Shown piece after piece: positions 30,394 to 42,226 of a DNA stretch of 64,000 bases; the first letter of the stretch is position 1; the number at the start of each line of letters is the position of its first letter. Origin of the DNA: Liolophura sinensis (lineage: Eukaryota; Mollusca; Polyplacophora; Chitonida; Chitonidae); NCBI RefSeq assembly GCF_032854445.1, contig NC_088299.1, positions 6,609,001 through 6,673,000 on the forward strand. The letters are read 5' to 3'. A program made the position numbers and the translations under genes. Under the pieces are notes generated by a model. The model saw only the letters and a program-made list of their open reading frames with translations, was not told where the DNA came from and searched no databases.

Positions 30394-33300
30394 TCATTTC
30401 AATAAATACACTAATTTATCATTCCGTAATGTACAGAAGACTTTGTTTATACACCAGATTTTCTCGAAAGATGGCCTGTCTAGTCGAAAAAAGTCAAAAT
30501 GAATACGGGTTTTAATTATTCCTTTGGCGGCCTTAACAATAGCAACAGAATCCCTGTTTTTTTCCTGAAATATTATGTCGTTGCGTGCACACCAAATACT
30601 AAACTGAAGAACACATATGACATACACCATCACAGCTCTAACTTCCTGGTTAAAGGTGGAATTGAATACCTTGTAAATTAATGTTTCCGAGTCCATATTT
30701 GGTAGGTAGTTCGCAAACAAAACAAATATCCGGTTAAAGTCATTAAACACATCCTGAACGATTTTACATTATACAAACAGATGTTGCCGAGTTTCAGACA
30801 GGGAGCAAAAAACACACAAGTCATCGGTGGCTACATTTCTCCTAAGAAGTTTTTCCTTAACGGGCAAAATGTCATGAACCAACTTGTAACTGAAGTTGAC
30901 CAAATTGTGATCTAAGAATTGATGAAAAACAGTTTTCCATATTCTAACCCAGTCCAAATGCGGCATAGACACCATTGCTCTTGGACAATGTACTATTTTT
31001 GTTACAAAATATTCATAAATATACCTGCTTGAACACAATGTTACAGGTTGCTGTACACCTGTGGTAAATTCTCTCCAGGCGCTCAAGGCCAGTCTATAAA
31101 AAGGTGGAATGTTTTCAGAATGTGGGACATTGGAACGACAGAATTCACGACAAACATGCCTTAGGGGTAAACCCAACCAATAGATGGCAAAGTATTTCCA
31201 TTCCGCTGTTGTTCCATGAATTAATTTTAAAACATGCCGAGTAAGAAGTGCTTTTATTTTACATTCTATATTATGTACGTTTAGACCTCCATTCCCTATT
31301 TTATTATGTACGACAACTCTCTTCAAACTTTCGGGCTTGTTATCCCACAAAAATCTGAACACAGTTTGGGAACATTGATTGACACATTTAGGTGGCAACA
31401 GAGTACACTGTGCAGAAAACCATAAGACAGCTAAAGCAACTGTATTAATTAAGACAGACCTCCCCCGTAGGGTCAAATATCTTCCATTCCATGCTGATAC
31501 ATGTTTCTTTACCTTACTTAAAACACGCTCAGAATTGAGTTCTGTTTGATCTGGTCCAAAAAATACCCCACAAATCTTTGAATTTGTAGTGATGTTAAGC
31601 CCACCACTGTGCACGTTAGTTTCGTCCCAGTCACCAATGGGAAGAACCGTGCTTTTCAACAAGTTGAGTTTTGCTCCTGAGGCTTTTCCATAACTTTCTG
31701 CTAGTTTAATTACATGCGGAACAGAACTCTCTTCAGATAAAATTGCAGTCGTATCATCTGCAAATGCCGACACTCTCGTTTCCTTAATTGTGCCGGGTAA
31801 CCGTACACCATTAATTTCGTCATTGTTTCTAATGGCGGCTATAAAGGGCTCTAAGGACAAAACATACAATAATGGTGACAAAGAACAACCCTGTCGGACA
31901 CCTCGACTCAGTTTAAATTCTTCTGTTATGTGCCCGTTCACAATAACACTACTTGTAATGTCAGTATATAATAATTGCACCCACTTACAAAAGTCTGGTC
32001 CGAAGTTAAATTTCTCTAAACATTTGAACAAAAATGACCAGTCTACTCTGTCAAAGGCTTTCTCCTGGTCTAAGTTAAGAAAGCATCCTTTTAAATCTTT
32101 TTGTTCAACATAATCATATGTATTTCGTAATAAGTGAAGGTTGTCAAAAATACTTCGGCCTGGTATTCCACATGTCTGATTCTGAAGTACAATTGTATCG
32201 ATCACATTTTTTAACCGATTGCACAAAGCTTTAGAAACAATTTTATAATCTACATTTAGTAAGCTAATTGGCCTCCAGTTTTTTATGCTTTCGGCATTGT
32301 CGGGGTCCTTGCATAATAGTGTGATTAACCCAGAATGCTGCGAATTACTTAATCTACCCAAGTTAAAACAGTAATTAACTACATCCGTAAACACACCCGA
32401 AAACAGGGGCCAAAATTGTACATAAAACTCTGCTGGCAAACCGTCGCATCCCGGCGAACGGTTTTTAGACATATTTTTTACTGCAAAAAACAACTCCTGT
32501 TCAGTCAAAAGGCCTTCGCAGGCAGTTTTGCAATCGTCATTTAACATCGGAAGCGATGACAAGAACTCATCTTGAATGGAGGAGTCAGTATCTTGTTCAG
32601 TATACAATTTCATATAATAGGACCTTATACACTTAGCAATACCTTCCTGAGATTCATGGGATATTGAAGAATCACTATGACAAGTAATACTTTTGATCAT
32701 CTTCTTTCTGCCCCTACCAACTTCTCGTCTAATGAAATATTTGGTTGGTTTTTCTCCCTGATCAAAATGAACAGCTTTAGCACGGATAACCGCTCCCGCA
32801 TGATTCGACTTATAAAGGGCATTTAGAGTCTTTTTCACATTGTCAATACGCTCACAGTTAATGATTGGACTAGATTTTAACGCATTTAATTCTTGTTCAA
32901 GTTCCAACAAATCACGTTTTTTGTTCATAGATTTCTGCTTACAGTAACTCCGAATCCTGTATTTACATTCCCTTTTAAATGTCTCCCATCTGTCTATTAG
33001 ATCTGCATGACCAGTTGTACAGACAGAGAAAATATCATGGAAGACGGATTTAATATCATCAACAAGCTCCGTGTCATTTAACACAGAAGTATTACACTTC
33101 CAGTAGAACGGCCCCCATGAAATGACATCTTCAAAAGAGATATCAAAAAACAAACACGAATGATCAGAAAAAGACACATGTACAGCATCACACTGGGTTA
33201 CATACTTAAACACAGCGTTAGGGATATAAAATCTATCCAATCTACTGGCACACTGGCGCCTAGACCACGTGTAACAATTCTTATTCGGATGCAGTTTCCT

Positions 33301-33843
33301 AAAAATATCACAAATACCAAAATCTCTTTTCAAATTATTAATTTCGTCCACTCTATCATTCCTTCCATGAGTGGCAAAGCCAGCTCTATCTAATTCAATG
33401 CTCTCAACACAATTAAAATCCCCACCCATAATAACCAAATCACTGCCCTGCATCACATTATCTAGATCAGAAATAAACTCTTTTCTTTCCTTTGGATTAT
33501 TAGGGGCATATACACAAACAAGGTTTAAAGCAGTGTTGTTGAGCTCAACCCTAAGGCTTATGTAGCGACCGTTAGGGCACCTCTGTATTTTCCGTATAAA
33601 GCAGTCTACCGTATACCTAATAATTATTCCCACCCTACAACTTCGATTTGACCCATACGCCCACCTTGCATCGCCTGGGATTTGCAAATATTTAGTGTCA
33701 TTATAGTTTTCGAAGTGTGTTTCCTGTAAGAATAGTACATCAATTCCTTTATCGAAAACAAATTGCTTGACATGTTCTTGTTTAGACGGATCCCGTAAAC
33801 CATTAATGTTTAAAGTCCCAAAACGAATATTATTTAAGCTCAT
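30394..33843 (-). pseudogene. TxB ORF2: endonuclease-RT with one nonsense codon
   Basis: The frame opens at the Met before SLNNIRFG (33841-33843) or slightly upstream (ATG near 33879). It runs with all endonuclease and RT motifs, including FADD, to a TAA at 30769-30771. TxA has a Gln codon there, inside the C-terminal CCHC motif. The frame then continues to 30394. The lost tail is about 125 residues. A 4-bp duplication near 33850 puts the ATG that overlaps the ORF1 stop out of frame with ORF2, so only the internal starts could work in this copy. Confidence 0.9.
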
Positions 33844-33915
33844 TATACAAGTAAGTAAAGGTAGAGCGTACATACCCATTGTGGTCAAATAAGAGAGTCC
33901 TAATTACACTACAAC

Positions 33916-35232
33916 TCATTTGTCTCTTTTCATTCGCTGCCTCGCACGAGAAGCAAGCGATTTTCTTTTCCTGTATTCCAGAAGCATGGTGTCCCCCTCC
34001 TGAGATGGAGTCGGCGTCATACAGTCTGACGACTGATCGGCATCAACACCATCATAATCAGTAGGATGGGAACTGGGCGGGATAGATGACGCTGCCTCTT
34101 CGGCTGTAGGCCTTCTGCCATTGTCCAACTTAGCTCGCTTTTCCTCGACTGGGACTGGTGAACGCACGTCGGGAGCGTGCACGTCAGCCACGACCACATT
34201 CTTCACCCTCGGGATAGCTGATGACGTTTCATTATCACCAACATCCACTTCTTCGGTGTTCTTAGTATTCTCCCGGATGTCCATCTCCTTATCAGACTCG
34301 CTGTCGTCGCTGACGTCTTCATCGGCGCTGTCGTCACCATTCCCGTCGATTTCGTCTTCGTTCTCCTCGCTGTCTTGAACCAGTTCCATAGCAGGTGCGT
34401 TGAATGGGTCTTCATCGTCGCTGACGTCAACATCAATGTCATCTTGTTTTACGGCGTCTTCCTTATTATAATGGCGCATAGTCGGTAGGTTTCCCTTAAC
34501 TCGCGCCGCGTACGACATTGCTCTCGCACAACAGTCACTGACCGTATGAAGCCCTGAGTCACACATTCGGCATGGATTTGTACAGTCCTTCTCAGTATGA
34601 GGATTCTCATGGGGGGGGGAGAAACCGCCGCAGTTAGAACACCACAGTGCCCTACACTCTGCCGCCTTGTGTGATTTTTGGCCACACTTCCGACATTCAT
34701 AGGTATGCCCGGGGTAGGTAAACATAACAATGTCACCACCGAAATTAATAAAATTTGGTACATAACGAACTTTGTGACACCTAAATCTGTAAATTCGAAT
34801 ACCTGTACGAACATGTGAGAGCTCCGGGTCTGAAAATCTGGGTTTCGTCACACCCAGGCATTCACCATAGGGTTGCAAAGCTGCCTCGATAGTGTCATCT
34901 GACATTTCATCCGGTGCCCAGTGGGCCGTCAGATTCAGGTAAACTGACGACGCGGGCATAATGGACAACGTCGTTCCATTTGTAACAACATTGGATTTAC
35001 TCACTAGGGCATTATGCCCAGCCACTGTAGACACGCGGAGATAGATGTGTTTGTTTAAATAATTCTTCTGAAAACTTATTAGCTCTGTCTTGATATTTAA
35101 CACACTTGAAAGAAAGGGAATAAAGTCCCTCTGGACAGCCGTAGAAAATGCCGGGCTGCTTCGTGTAGAGATTGACACGGACAAAGTTCTGCTTGGCCTG
35201 TTTACAGGCGAAAACGACACGGGCTTGGACAT
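33916..35232 (-). CDS. LINE ORF1: zinc-knuckle RNA-binding protein (TxB)
   Basis: 438 aa from the first ATG (35230-35232). Same architecture as the TxA ORF1: three zinc knuckles starting at CRKCGQKSHKAAEC, an acidic middle, and a basic tail ending KRDK. It differs from TxA by scattered substitutions and a three-codon net length difference (an extra Pro before the second knuckle's His and two residues in the C-terminal third). The frame is open and the protein could be made. Confidence 0.87.
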   Translation of the reverse strand: MSKPVSFSPVNRPSRTLSVSISTRSSPAFSTAVQRDFIPFLSSVLNIKTELISFQKNYLNKHIYLRVSTVAGHNALVSKSNVVTNGTTLSIMPASSVYLNLTAHWAPDEMSDDTIEAALQPYGECLGVTKPRFSDPELSHVRTGIRIYRFRCHKVRYVPNFINFGGDIVMFTYPGHTYECRKCGQKSHKAAECRALWCSNCGGFSPPHENPHTEKDCTNPCRMCDSGLHTVSDCCARAMSYAARVKGNLPTMRHYNKEDAVKQDDIDVDVSDDEDPFNAPAMELVQDSEENEDEIDGNGDDSADEDVSDDSESDKEMDIRENTKNTEEVDVGDNETSSAIPRVKNVVVADVHAPDVRSPVPVEEKRAKLDNGRRPTAEEAASSIPPSSHPTDYDGVDADQSSDCMTPTPSQEGDTMLLEYRKRKSLASRARQRMKRDK

Positions 35233-35577
35233 ACCTAATCCAACGGGGCACACGCCCTTCACCAAACAGTAACCACTGGCCAAACTCAAGCTCTGTGGGC
35301 TCCCAGTTCACCAAAAAATCAGTCTCAAAAACAAGCGTTGTTGTTGCACAAATGTGTAAACAGCAGAGAATAACCGACACGTCTGTTCACATCGGCGTCT
35401 AGCACACTCCCTCCCCGTTATAACAATGGTTTTCAATAGGTTGACTGGAACGCACGGCAGGTGATGTGACATACAGTCTGAGATTTTTAAGCATCTGGGT
35501 TAAAAGTGTTTGAAATAGTTCGAAGCGTTCACCGTGTGACGCGCACAAAATATATTTTTGTACTTCCCCAAAATAGT

Positions 35578-35661
35578 TGTCAGAAGTCGGATTCGAACCC
35601 ACGCCTGGAGAACCAGACTGCGACCTGAACGCAGCGCCTTAGACCGCTCGGCCATCCTGAC
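35578..35661 (-). tRNA. tRNA-Leu(CAG), one T-stem mismatch
   Basis: Consensus except gaagtcgg for gaagtggg, which unpairs one T-stem base pair. Anticodon CAG and both boxes are kept. The same change occurs at 37473. Confidence 0.85.
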
Positions 35662-36348
35662 TTAGCTGATAACAATCGATAATTGAGGAGCGTGACTGAC
35701 GCTTTGTCATTACGCAAGACAATTTTACCAAATTGCATAAAAAAATTGGTATTATTACAATACTAAAATCTCTGGTCTTTTCGTTAAAAAAAATGCATAG
35801 AATAATAACCGGTAAAAGTGTCTCATCAACTTCAAGTCCTGAGATTTTTGCACACCGTTACATTAACCTAGATTCTTAACGTTTCGTTTATGAGCAACAT
35901 AGCGTGTACCAGTTGGAAAAGAAAACCGAGCACATTTGGGTCTAAAATGGATGGATTATAGTTTTTAAAATGCCATTCCTGCATGTGGAAAAAAACGCCA
36001 GGTTATAACATAATCCTGGGCAACATAAAAATTGTAGTTATCGGAATGGTTTTAAATAGGTTGACCGCAACACACGGCAGATTGTGTGACATACAGTCTG
36101 AAATGACTAAGCATCTGGGTTAAAGGTGTTTAAAATAGTTCGAAGCGTTCACTGTGTGACCCGCACAAAAATATTTGATGTTAACAAATGACAATTCAGG
36201 AGCGTGACTGACGTTTTAAAGTTAAGAATTACAATTTTAACAAATTGCATCAAAAAATTAAGCATCTGGGTTAAAAGTGTTTAAAATAGTTCGAAGCGTT
36301 CACCGTGTGACGCGCACAAAATATATTTTTGTACTTCCCCAAAATAGT

Positions 36349-36432
36349 TGTCAGAAGTGGGATTCGAACCCACGCCTGGAGAACCAGACTGCGACCTGAA
36401 CGCAGCGCCTTAGACCGCTCGGCCATCCTGAC
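36349..36432 (-). tRNA. tRNA-Leu(CAG)
   Basis: Matches the 84-nt consensus, anticodon CAG, T4 terminator. It follows a chimeric C/A monomer. Confidence 0.95.
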
Positions 36433-37472
36433 TTAGCTGATAACAATCGATAATTGAGGAGCGTGACTGACCCTTTATCATTAAGCAAGACAATTTTACC
36501 AAATTGCATAAAAAAATTGGTATTATTACAATAGTAAAATCTCTGGTCTTTTCGTTAAAAAAATGCATAGAATAATAACCGGTAAAAGTGTCTCATCAAC
36601 GTCAAGTCCTGAGATTTTTGCACACCGTTACATTAACCTAGATTCTTAACCTTTCGTTTATGAGCAACATGGCGTGTACCAGTTGGAAAAGAAAATCCAG
36701 CACATTTGGGTCTAAAATGGATGGATTATAGTTTTTAAAATGCCATTCCTGCATGTGGAAATAAAAGCCAGGTTATATCATAATCTTGAGCAACATAAAA
36801 ATTTTAGTTATCAGAATGGTTTTAAATAGGTTGACCGCAACACACGGCAGGTGATGTGACATACAGTCTGAAATGATTAAGCATCTGGGTTAAAGGTGTT
36901 TAAAATAGTTCGAAGCGTTCACTGTGTGACCCGCACAAAAATATTTCATGTTAACAAATGACAATTCAGGAGCGTGACTGACGTTTTAAAGTTAAGAAAT
37001 ACAATTTTAACAAATTGCATCAAAAAATTTGTTTGTATTTTAACAATACTGAAATCTCAGGTGTTTACCGCACAAAAAACTTCATAAAATAACAACCGCT
37101 AAAAACATCTCATTGGTTTCGAGTCCGGAGTTTTTTTGGCCACCGTTAGATCAGCCTATTTTCTCGGCCTATCGTTTATCAGCTACATGGCATGTACCAA
37201 CCCGAAGAGAAAACTGAGCACATTGTGGTCTAAAATGGGTATTTAAATGTCATTTATTCATGCTGAAAAGACGCCAGGTTATAACATAATTCCGGGCAGC
37301 TGAAAAACTTTAGTTATAACAATGGTTTTAAATATATAGACTGCAACAAACGGCAGATTGTGTAACATACAATCTGAAATGATTAAGCATCTGGCTTAAA
37401 GGTGTTTAAAATAGTTCGAAGCGTTCAAAGTGTGATACGCACAAAAATAGTTTTGTACTTCCCAAAAATAGT

Positions 37473-37556
37473 TGTCAGAAGTCGGATTCGAACCCACGCC
37501 TGGAGAACCAGACTGCGACCTGAACGCAGCGCCTTAGACCGCTCGGCCATCCTGAC
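37473..37556 (-). tRNA. tRNA-Leu(CAG), one T-stem mismatch
   Basis: Same single T-stem change (gaagtcgg) as 35578, otherwise consensus, with a T5 terminator. Confidence 0.85.
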
Positions 37557-38092
37557 CCACATGTTAGCAATTTACAATACAGGAGCGTGACTGACGTTTC
37601 AAAGTTAAGCAATACAATTTCACCTAATTGCATCAAAAAATTTATCTGTATTTTTACCATACTGTAATCCCAGGTTTTTCCGTTAAAAAATGCATATAAT
37701 AATAACCGATAAAAGTGTCTCATCAACGTCGAGTTTTGAGCTTTTTGGCTACCGCTACATTAACCTAGATTCTTGGCCTTTCGTTTATGAGCAACATGGC
37801 GTGTACGAGTTGGAAAAGAAAACTGAGCACATTTTGGTCTATAATGGATGGATTAAGGCTTTTCAAATGCCATTCCTGCATGTGGAAAAAGGCCAGGTTA
37901 TAACATAACTCTGGGCAACTGAAACACTTTAGTTATAACAATGGTTTTCAATAGGTTGACTGCAACGCACGGCAAGTGATATGACATACAGTCTGAGATG
38001 ATTAAGCATCTGGGTTAAAAGTGTTTGAAATAGTTCGAAGCGTTCACCGTGTGACGCGCACAAAATATATTTTTGTACTTCCCCAAAATAGT

Positions 38093-38176
38093 TGTCAGAA
38101 GTGGGATTCGAACCCACGCCTGGAGAACCAGACTGCGACCTGAACGCAGCGCCTTAGACCGCTCGGCCATCCTGAC
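38093..38176 (-). tRNA. tRNA-Leu(CAG)
   Basis: Matches the 84-nt consensus, anticodon CAG, T4 terminator on the gene strand. Confidence 0.95.
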
Positions 38177-39216
38177 TTAGCTGATAACAATCGATAATTG
38201 AGGAGCGTGACTGACGCTTTATCATTACGCAAGACAATTTTACCAAATTGCATAAAAAATTGGTCTTATTACAATACTAAAATCTCTGGTCTTTTCGTTA
38301 AAAAAATGCATAGAATAATAACCGGTAAAAGTGTCTCATCAACGTCAAGTCCTGAGATTTTTGCACACCGTTACATTAACCTAGATTCTTAACCTTTCGT
38401 TTATGAGCAACATGGCGTGTACCAGTTGGAAAAGAAAATCCAGCACATTTGGGTCTAAAATGGATGGATTATAGTTTTTAAAATGCCATTCCTGCATGTG
38501 GAAAAAAAACGCCAGGTTATAACATAATCCTGGGCAACATAAAAATTTTAGTTATCAGAATGGTTTTAAATAGGTTGACCGCAACACACGGCAGGTGATG
38601 TGACATACAGTCTGAAATGATTAAGCATCTGGGTTAAAGGTGTTTAAAATAGTTCGAAGCGTTCACTGTGTGACCCGCACAAAAATATTTGATGTTAACA
38701 AATGACAATTCAGGAGCGTGACTGACGTTTTAAAGTTAAGAAATACAATTTTAACAAATTGCATCAAAAAATTTGTTTGTATTTTAACAATACTGAAATC
38801 TCAGGTGTTTACCGTAAAAAAACTTCATAAAATAACAACCGCTAAAAACATCTCATTGGTTTCGAGTCCTGAGTTTTTTTGGCCACCGTTAGATCAGCCT
38901 ATTTTCTCGGCCTATCGTTTATCAGCTACATGGCATGTACCAACCCGAAGAGAAAACTGAGCACATTGTGGTCTAAAATGGGTATTTAGATGTCATTTAT
39001 CCATGCTGAAAAGACGCCAGGTTATAACATAATTCCGGGCAGCTGAAAAACTTTAATCATTAGAATGGTTTTAAATATATAGACTGCAACAAACGGCAGA
39101 TTGTGTAACATACAATCTGAAAATGATTAAGCATCTGGCTTAAAGGTGTTTAAAATAGTTCGAAGCGTTCAAAGTGTGATACGCACAAAAATAGTTTTGT
39201 ACTTCCCCAAAATAGT

Positions 39217-39300
39217 TGTCAGAAGTGGGATTCGAACCCACGCCTGGAGAACCAGACTGCGACTTGAACGCAGCGCCTTAGACCGCTCGGCCATCCTGAC
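39217..39300 (-). tRNA. tRNA-Leu(CAA), anticodon-switched copy
   Basis: Identical to the consensus except one anticodon base (gcgacttgaacgc), giving loop TTCAAGT and anticodon CAA (decodes UUG). All stems pair and both promoter boxes and a T4 terminator are present, so it should be expressible. Second such copy, with 25664. Confidence 0.93.
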
Positions 39301-39839
39301 TCACATGTTAGCAAATTACAATACAGGAGCGTGACTGACGTTTCAAAGTTAAGCAATACAATTTCACCTAAATTGCATCAAAATATTTGTCTGTATTTTT
39401 TACCATACTGCAATCCCAGGTTTTTCCGTTAAAAAAATGCATATAATAATAACCGATAAAAGTGTCTCATCAACGTCGAGTTTTGAGCTTTTTGGCTACC
39501 GCTACATTAACCTAGATTCTTGGCCATTCGTTTATGAGCAACATGGCGTGTACGAGTTGGAAAAGAAAAACTGAGCACATTTTGGTCTATAATGGATGGA
39601 TTAAGGCTTTTCAAATGCCATTCCTGCATGTGGAAAAAGGCCAGGTTATAACATAACTCTGGGCAACTGAAACACTTTAGTTATAACAATGGTTTCAATA
39701 GGTTGACTGCAACGCACGGCAAGTGATGTGACATACAGTCTGAGATGATTAAGCATCTGGGTTAAGGTGTTTAAAATAGTTCGAAGGCGTTCACTGTGTG
39801 ACGCGCACAAAATGTATTTTTGTACTTCCCCAAAATAGT

Positions 39840-39924
39840 TGTCAGAAGTGGGATTCGAACCCACGCCGGGAGAACCAGACTGCGACCTGAACGCAGCGGC
39901 CTTAGACCGCTCGGCCATCCTGAC
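39840..39924 (-). tRNA. tRNA-Leu(CAG), one-base insertion
   Basis: 85 nt: an extra base between D and anticodon arms (gcagcggcctta) and one variable-arm change (cgccgggag). Anticodon CAG. Function doubtful. Confidence 0.78.
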
Positions 39925-40291
39925 TCACATGTTAGCAAATTACAATACAGAAGCGTGACTGACGTTTCAAAGTTAAGCAATACAATTTCACCTACTTGCA
40001 TCAAAAAATGTGTCTGTGTTTTTACCATACTGTAATCCCAGTTTTTCCGTTAAAAAAATGCATAGAATAATAACCGATAAAAGTGTCCCTTATTAACGTC
40101 GAGTCCAGAGCTTAACTTAGAAACTTTAGTTATAAGAATGGTTTTGAATAGGTTGACTGCCACGCACGGCAGGTGATGTGACATACAGTGTGAGATGATT
40201 AAGCATCTGGGTTAAAGGTGTTTACAATAGTTCGAAGCGTTCATTGTGTGACGCGCACAAAAAAATATTTTTGTACTTCCCAAAAATAGTT

Positions 40292-40373
40292 TGCCAGAAG
40301 GGATTGGAACCCACGCCTGGAGAACCAGACTGTGACCTGAACGCAGCGCCATAGATCGCTCGGCCAGCCTGAC
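40292..40373 (-). pseudogene. tRNA-Leu, degenerate
   Basis: Short by two bases, with B box changed (gggattggaacc) and anticodon stem, D arm and acceptor mutated. It lies in the decayed edge of the array. Confidence 0.8.
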
Positions 40374-40551
40374 TGAGCTGAAAACAATTAGTTATAACAA
40401 TGGTTTTATATAGGTTGACTGCAAACACACGGCAGCTTGTGTGAGACACAGTGTGAAATGATTAAGCATCTGGCTTAAAGGTGTTTAAAATAGTTCGAAG
40501 CGTTCAAAGTGTGAGGTGCACGAAAATATTTTTGTACTTCTCCACAATAGT

Positions 40552-40634
40552 TGTCAAAAGTGGGATTCGTACCCTGCCTAGAGAACCAAACAGCGACCTG
40601 AACGCAGCGCCTTAGACAGCTCGGCCATCCTGAC
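40552..40634 (-). pseudogene. tRNA-Leu, degenerate
   Basis: Damaged T arm (ggattcgtaccctgcctag), altered variable and anticodon arms, and a changed D arm. Non-functional. Confidence 0.8.
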
Positions 40635-41131
40635 TCACAAGTTAACAAGTTACATTCAGGAGCGTGACTGACGTTTCAAAATTAACCAATACAATTTTAC
40701 CAAACTGCATTAATAAAATTTGTCTGTATTTTTACAATACTGAAAACATAGATGTTTACCGTAAAAAACTCCATAAAATAACAACCGGTAAAAAGCATCT
40801 CATTGTTTTCGAGTTTTTTTTGGGCCACCGTTAAATTAGCATATTTTTCTTGGCCTTTTGTTTTTAGCACATAGCATGTACCAACCGAAAGAGAAAACTG
40901 AGCACATTTTGGGCTAAAATGTATGGATTAAAGTTTTTCTAATATCATTCTTACATGTTGAAAAGACGCCAGGTGAGAGCATTATTCTAGGCAACTGAAA
41001 CATTTTAGCTTTAAGAATGGTTTTTAATGTATTGACTGCAACAAACATTCCCGCAATGTTGAAAAGATGCCAGGTTAGAACAGAATCCTGGGCAACTGAA
41101 AAACACCAAACAAAATGTTACATAACTCAGG

Positions 41132-42226
41132 TCACAAGAAACAATAAAAGTCAGCCGTGATCCCGTCATTGCCGGGACTTTTCTTTTTTGCCATACCTTT
41201 CAGTGCCATCCGCAATTGATCTTTTGTCAAGTCCGTGTCAGGGAAAGGTCTATTACCATCATCTAATCGTACTGTGACATTGGCCAATAAGCTTTTAACA
41301 TCATTCAAATCACCTTCATCCTTAGTATACAGGTGTTCATAATAATTATACATCTCATTTAGAATGTCTTTTGTAGAAGTCACAATATCATCGGTAGCAG
41401 TCTTTAATTCACTGACAATTTTTTTCTCCTGATTGCATTTCTCTAAATTGAGAAAAAAAGAGGTATTTCTGTCACCCTCGACAGCCCATTGCGCCTTAGA
41501 CCGTAGAGTAGCGCCATTACATACTTGAGTTCCGATTCAAACTGACAAATTGATGTTCTGTCATATTTGGGTATATTCGCAGCCCTCCTGTATTCATTAA
41601 CCAACTTGCATTGAATGCTGAATATCTGATTACATCTTTCGTCCTTTCTCTTCTTGCCAAATAATAGGGCTTACCTTTTAACATGGTATTTAAGATTATC
41701 CCACCAGACAGTAATTTCTTTTGTATACAGCTCGTTTAGTTTCTCTCTAAGGATGAGTTCCCATACACGATTAAAGAAATCACTCTCTTGCAATAATACA
41801 TTGTAAAAAAATAACTAACCTAGGGCCTCGCTTAACAGTAGAAAGATCAAGTCTGAGGAAAACGGTGCTATGGTCACTAAACGAATTTCTCCTGTAGTAT
41901 ACTGATTGTACTTTAGCCGTTAACGCTCTGCTCACAAACACATGATCAATGTGCCTTTGTTGTAATACATCGTTACCACATCGTCTACAAGAAAAACTAA
42001 TCTTGCCAGGGTGGCAATACCGCCACATATCTCTGACTTCATCTGCATTGACACAGTCAGAAAACACCTGACGTGACCTATCATGTTCTAGGACCTTAGT
42101 TGCCCTATAGCGAGTTGAAAACACCACATTCAAGTCCCCAACCAAAATACAATAAGCCTCTATACGTAAATAGTTTAAAAGAGATTGGAAAAAATCACAT
42201 CTGCCCCGAAACATTGTTAGGGGCAT
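41132..42226 (-). pseudogene. TxD ORF2 fragment: endonuclease and RT start
   Basis: Endonuclease C-terminal half in 42226-41780 (VGDLNVVF, HIDHVFVSRAL, FSDHSTVFLRLD). The stretch from there to 41384 is decayed linker. 41383-41132 covers the region before RT up to KKSPGNDGITADFY, then stops. No RT palm is present. The pattern matches the start of RT in TxA (RSPGCDGLPAEFY). Confidence 0.8.

Larger units (their letters stand above)
30215..35416 (-). mobile_element. Full-length Tx1-clade LINE, copy TxB
   Basis: About 5.2 kb, nearly identical to TxA. A 24-bp target-site duplication (30191-30214 and 35417-35440, beginning gttataacaa and ending tcaatagg) flanks it. The 3' T run and both UTRs are kept. 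It is inserted about 138 bp downstream of the tRNA-Leu at 35578, on the tRNA strand, at a different site in the monomer from TxA. ORF1 is intact and ORF2 has one nonsense codon, so it is a recent but probably inactive copy. Confidence 0.93.
35417..41104 (-). repeat. tRNA-Leu satellite array, block 5
   Basis: A tail (35417-35577), tRNA, B (35662-36177), C fragment (36178-36258) fused to an A tail (36259-36348), tRNA, B (36433-36947), C (36948-37472), tRNA, A, tRNA (38093), B (38177-38690), C (38691-39216), tRNA(CAA), A, tRNA (39840), A (deleted), degenerate tRNA, a short fragment, degenerate tRNA, and a diverged C-like monomer (40635-41104). From about 40.1 kb rightward identity to the consensus drops and deletions accumulate. 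Confidence 0.9.

Noticed and set aside
1-41104. CRISPR-like array
   Set aside because: The repeat units are 0.5-0.6 kb with conserved spacers in eukaryotic DNA. No short direct repeats with unique spacers.
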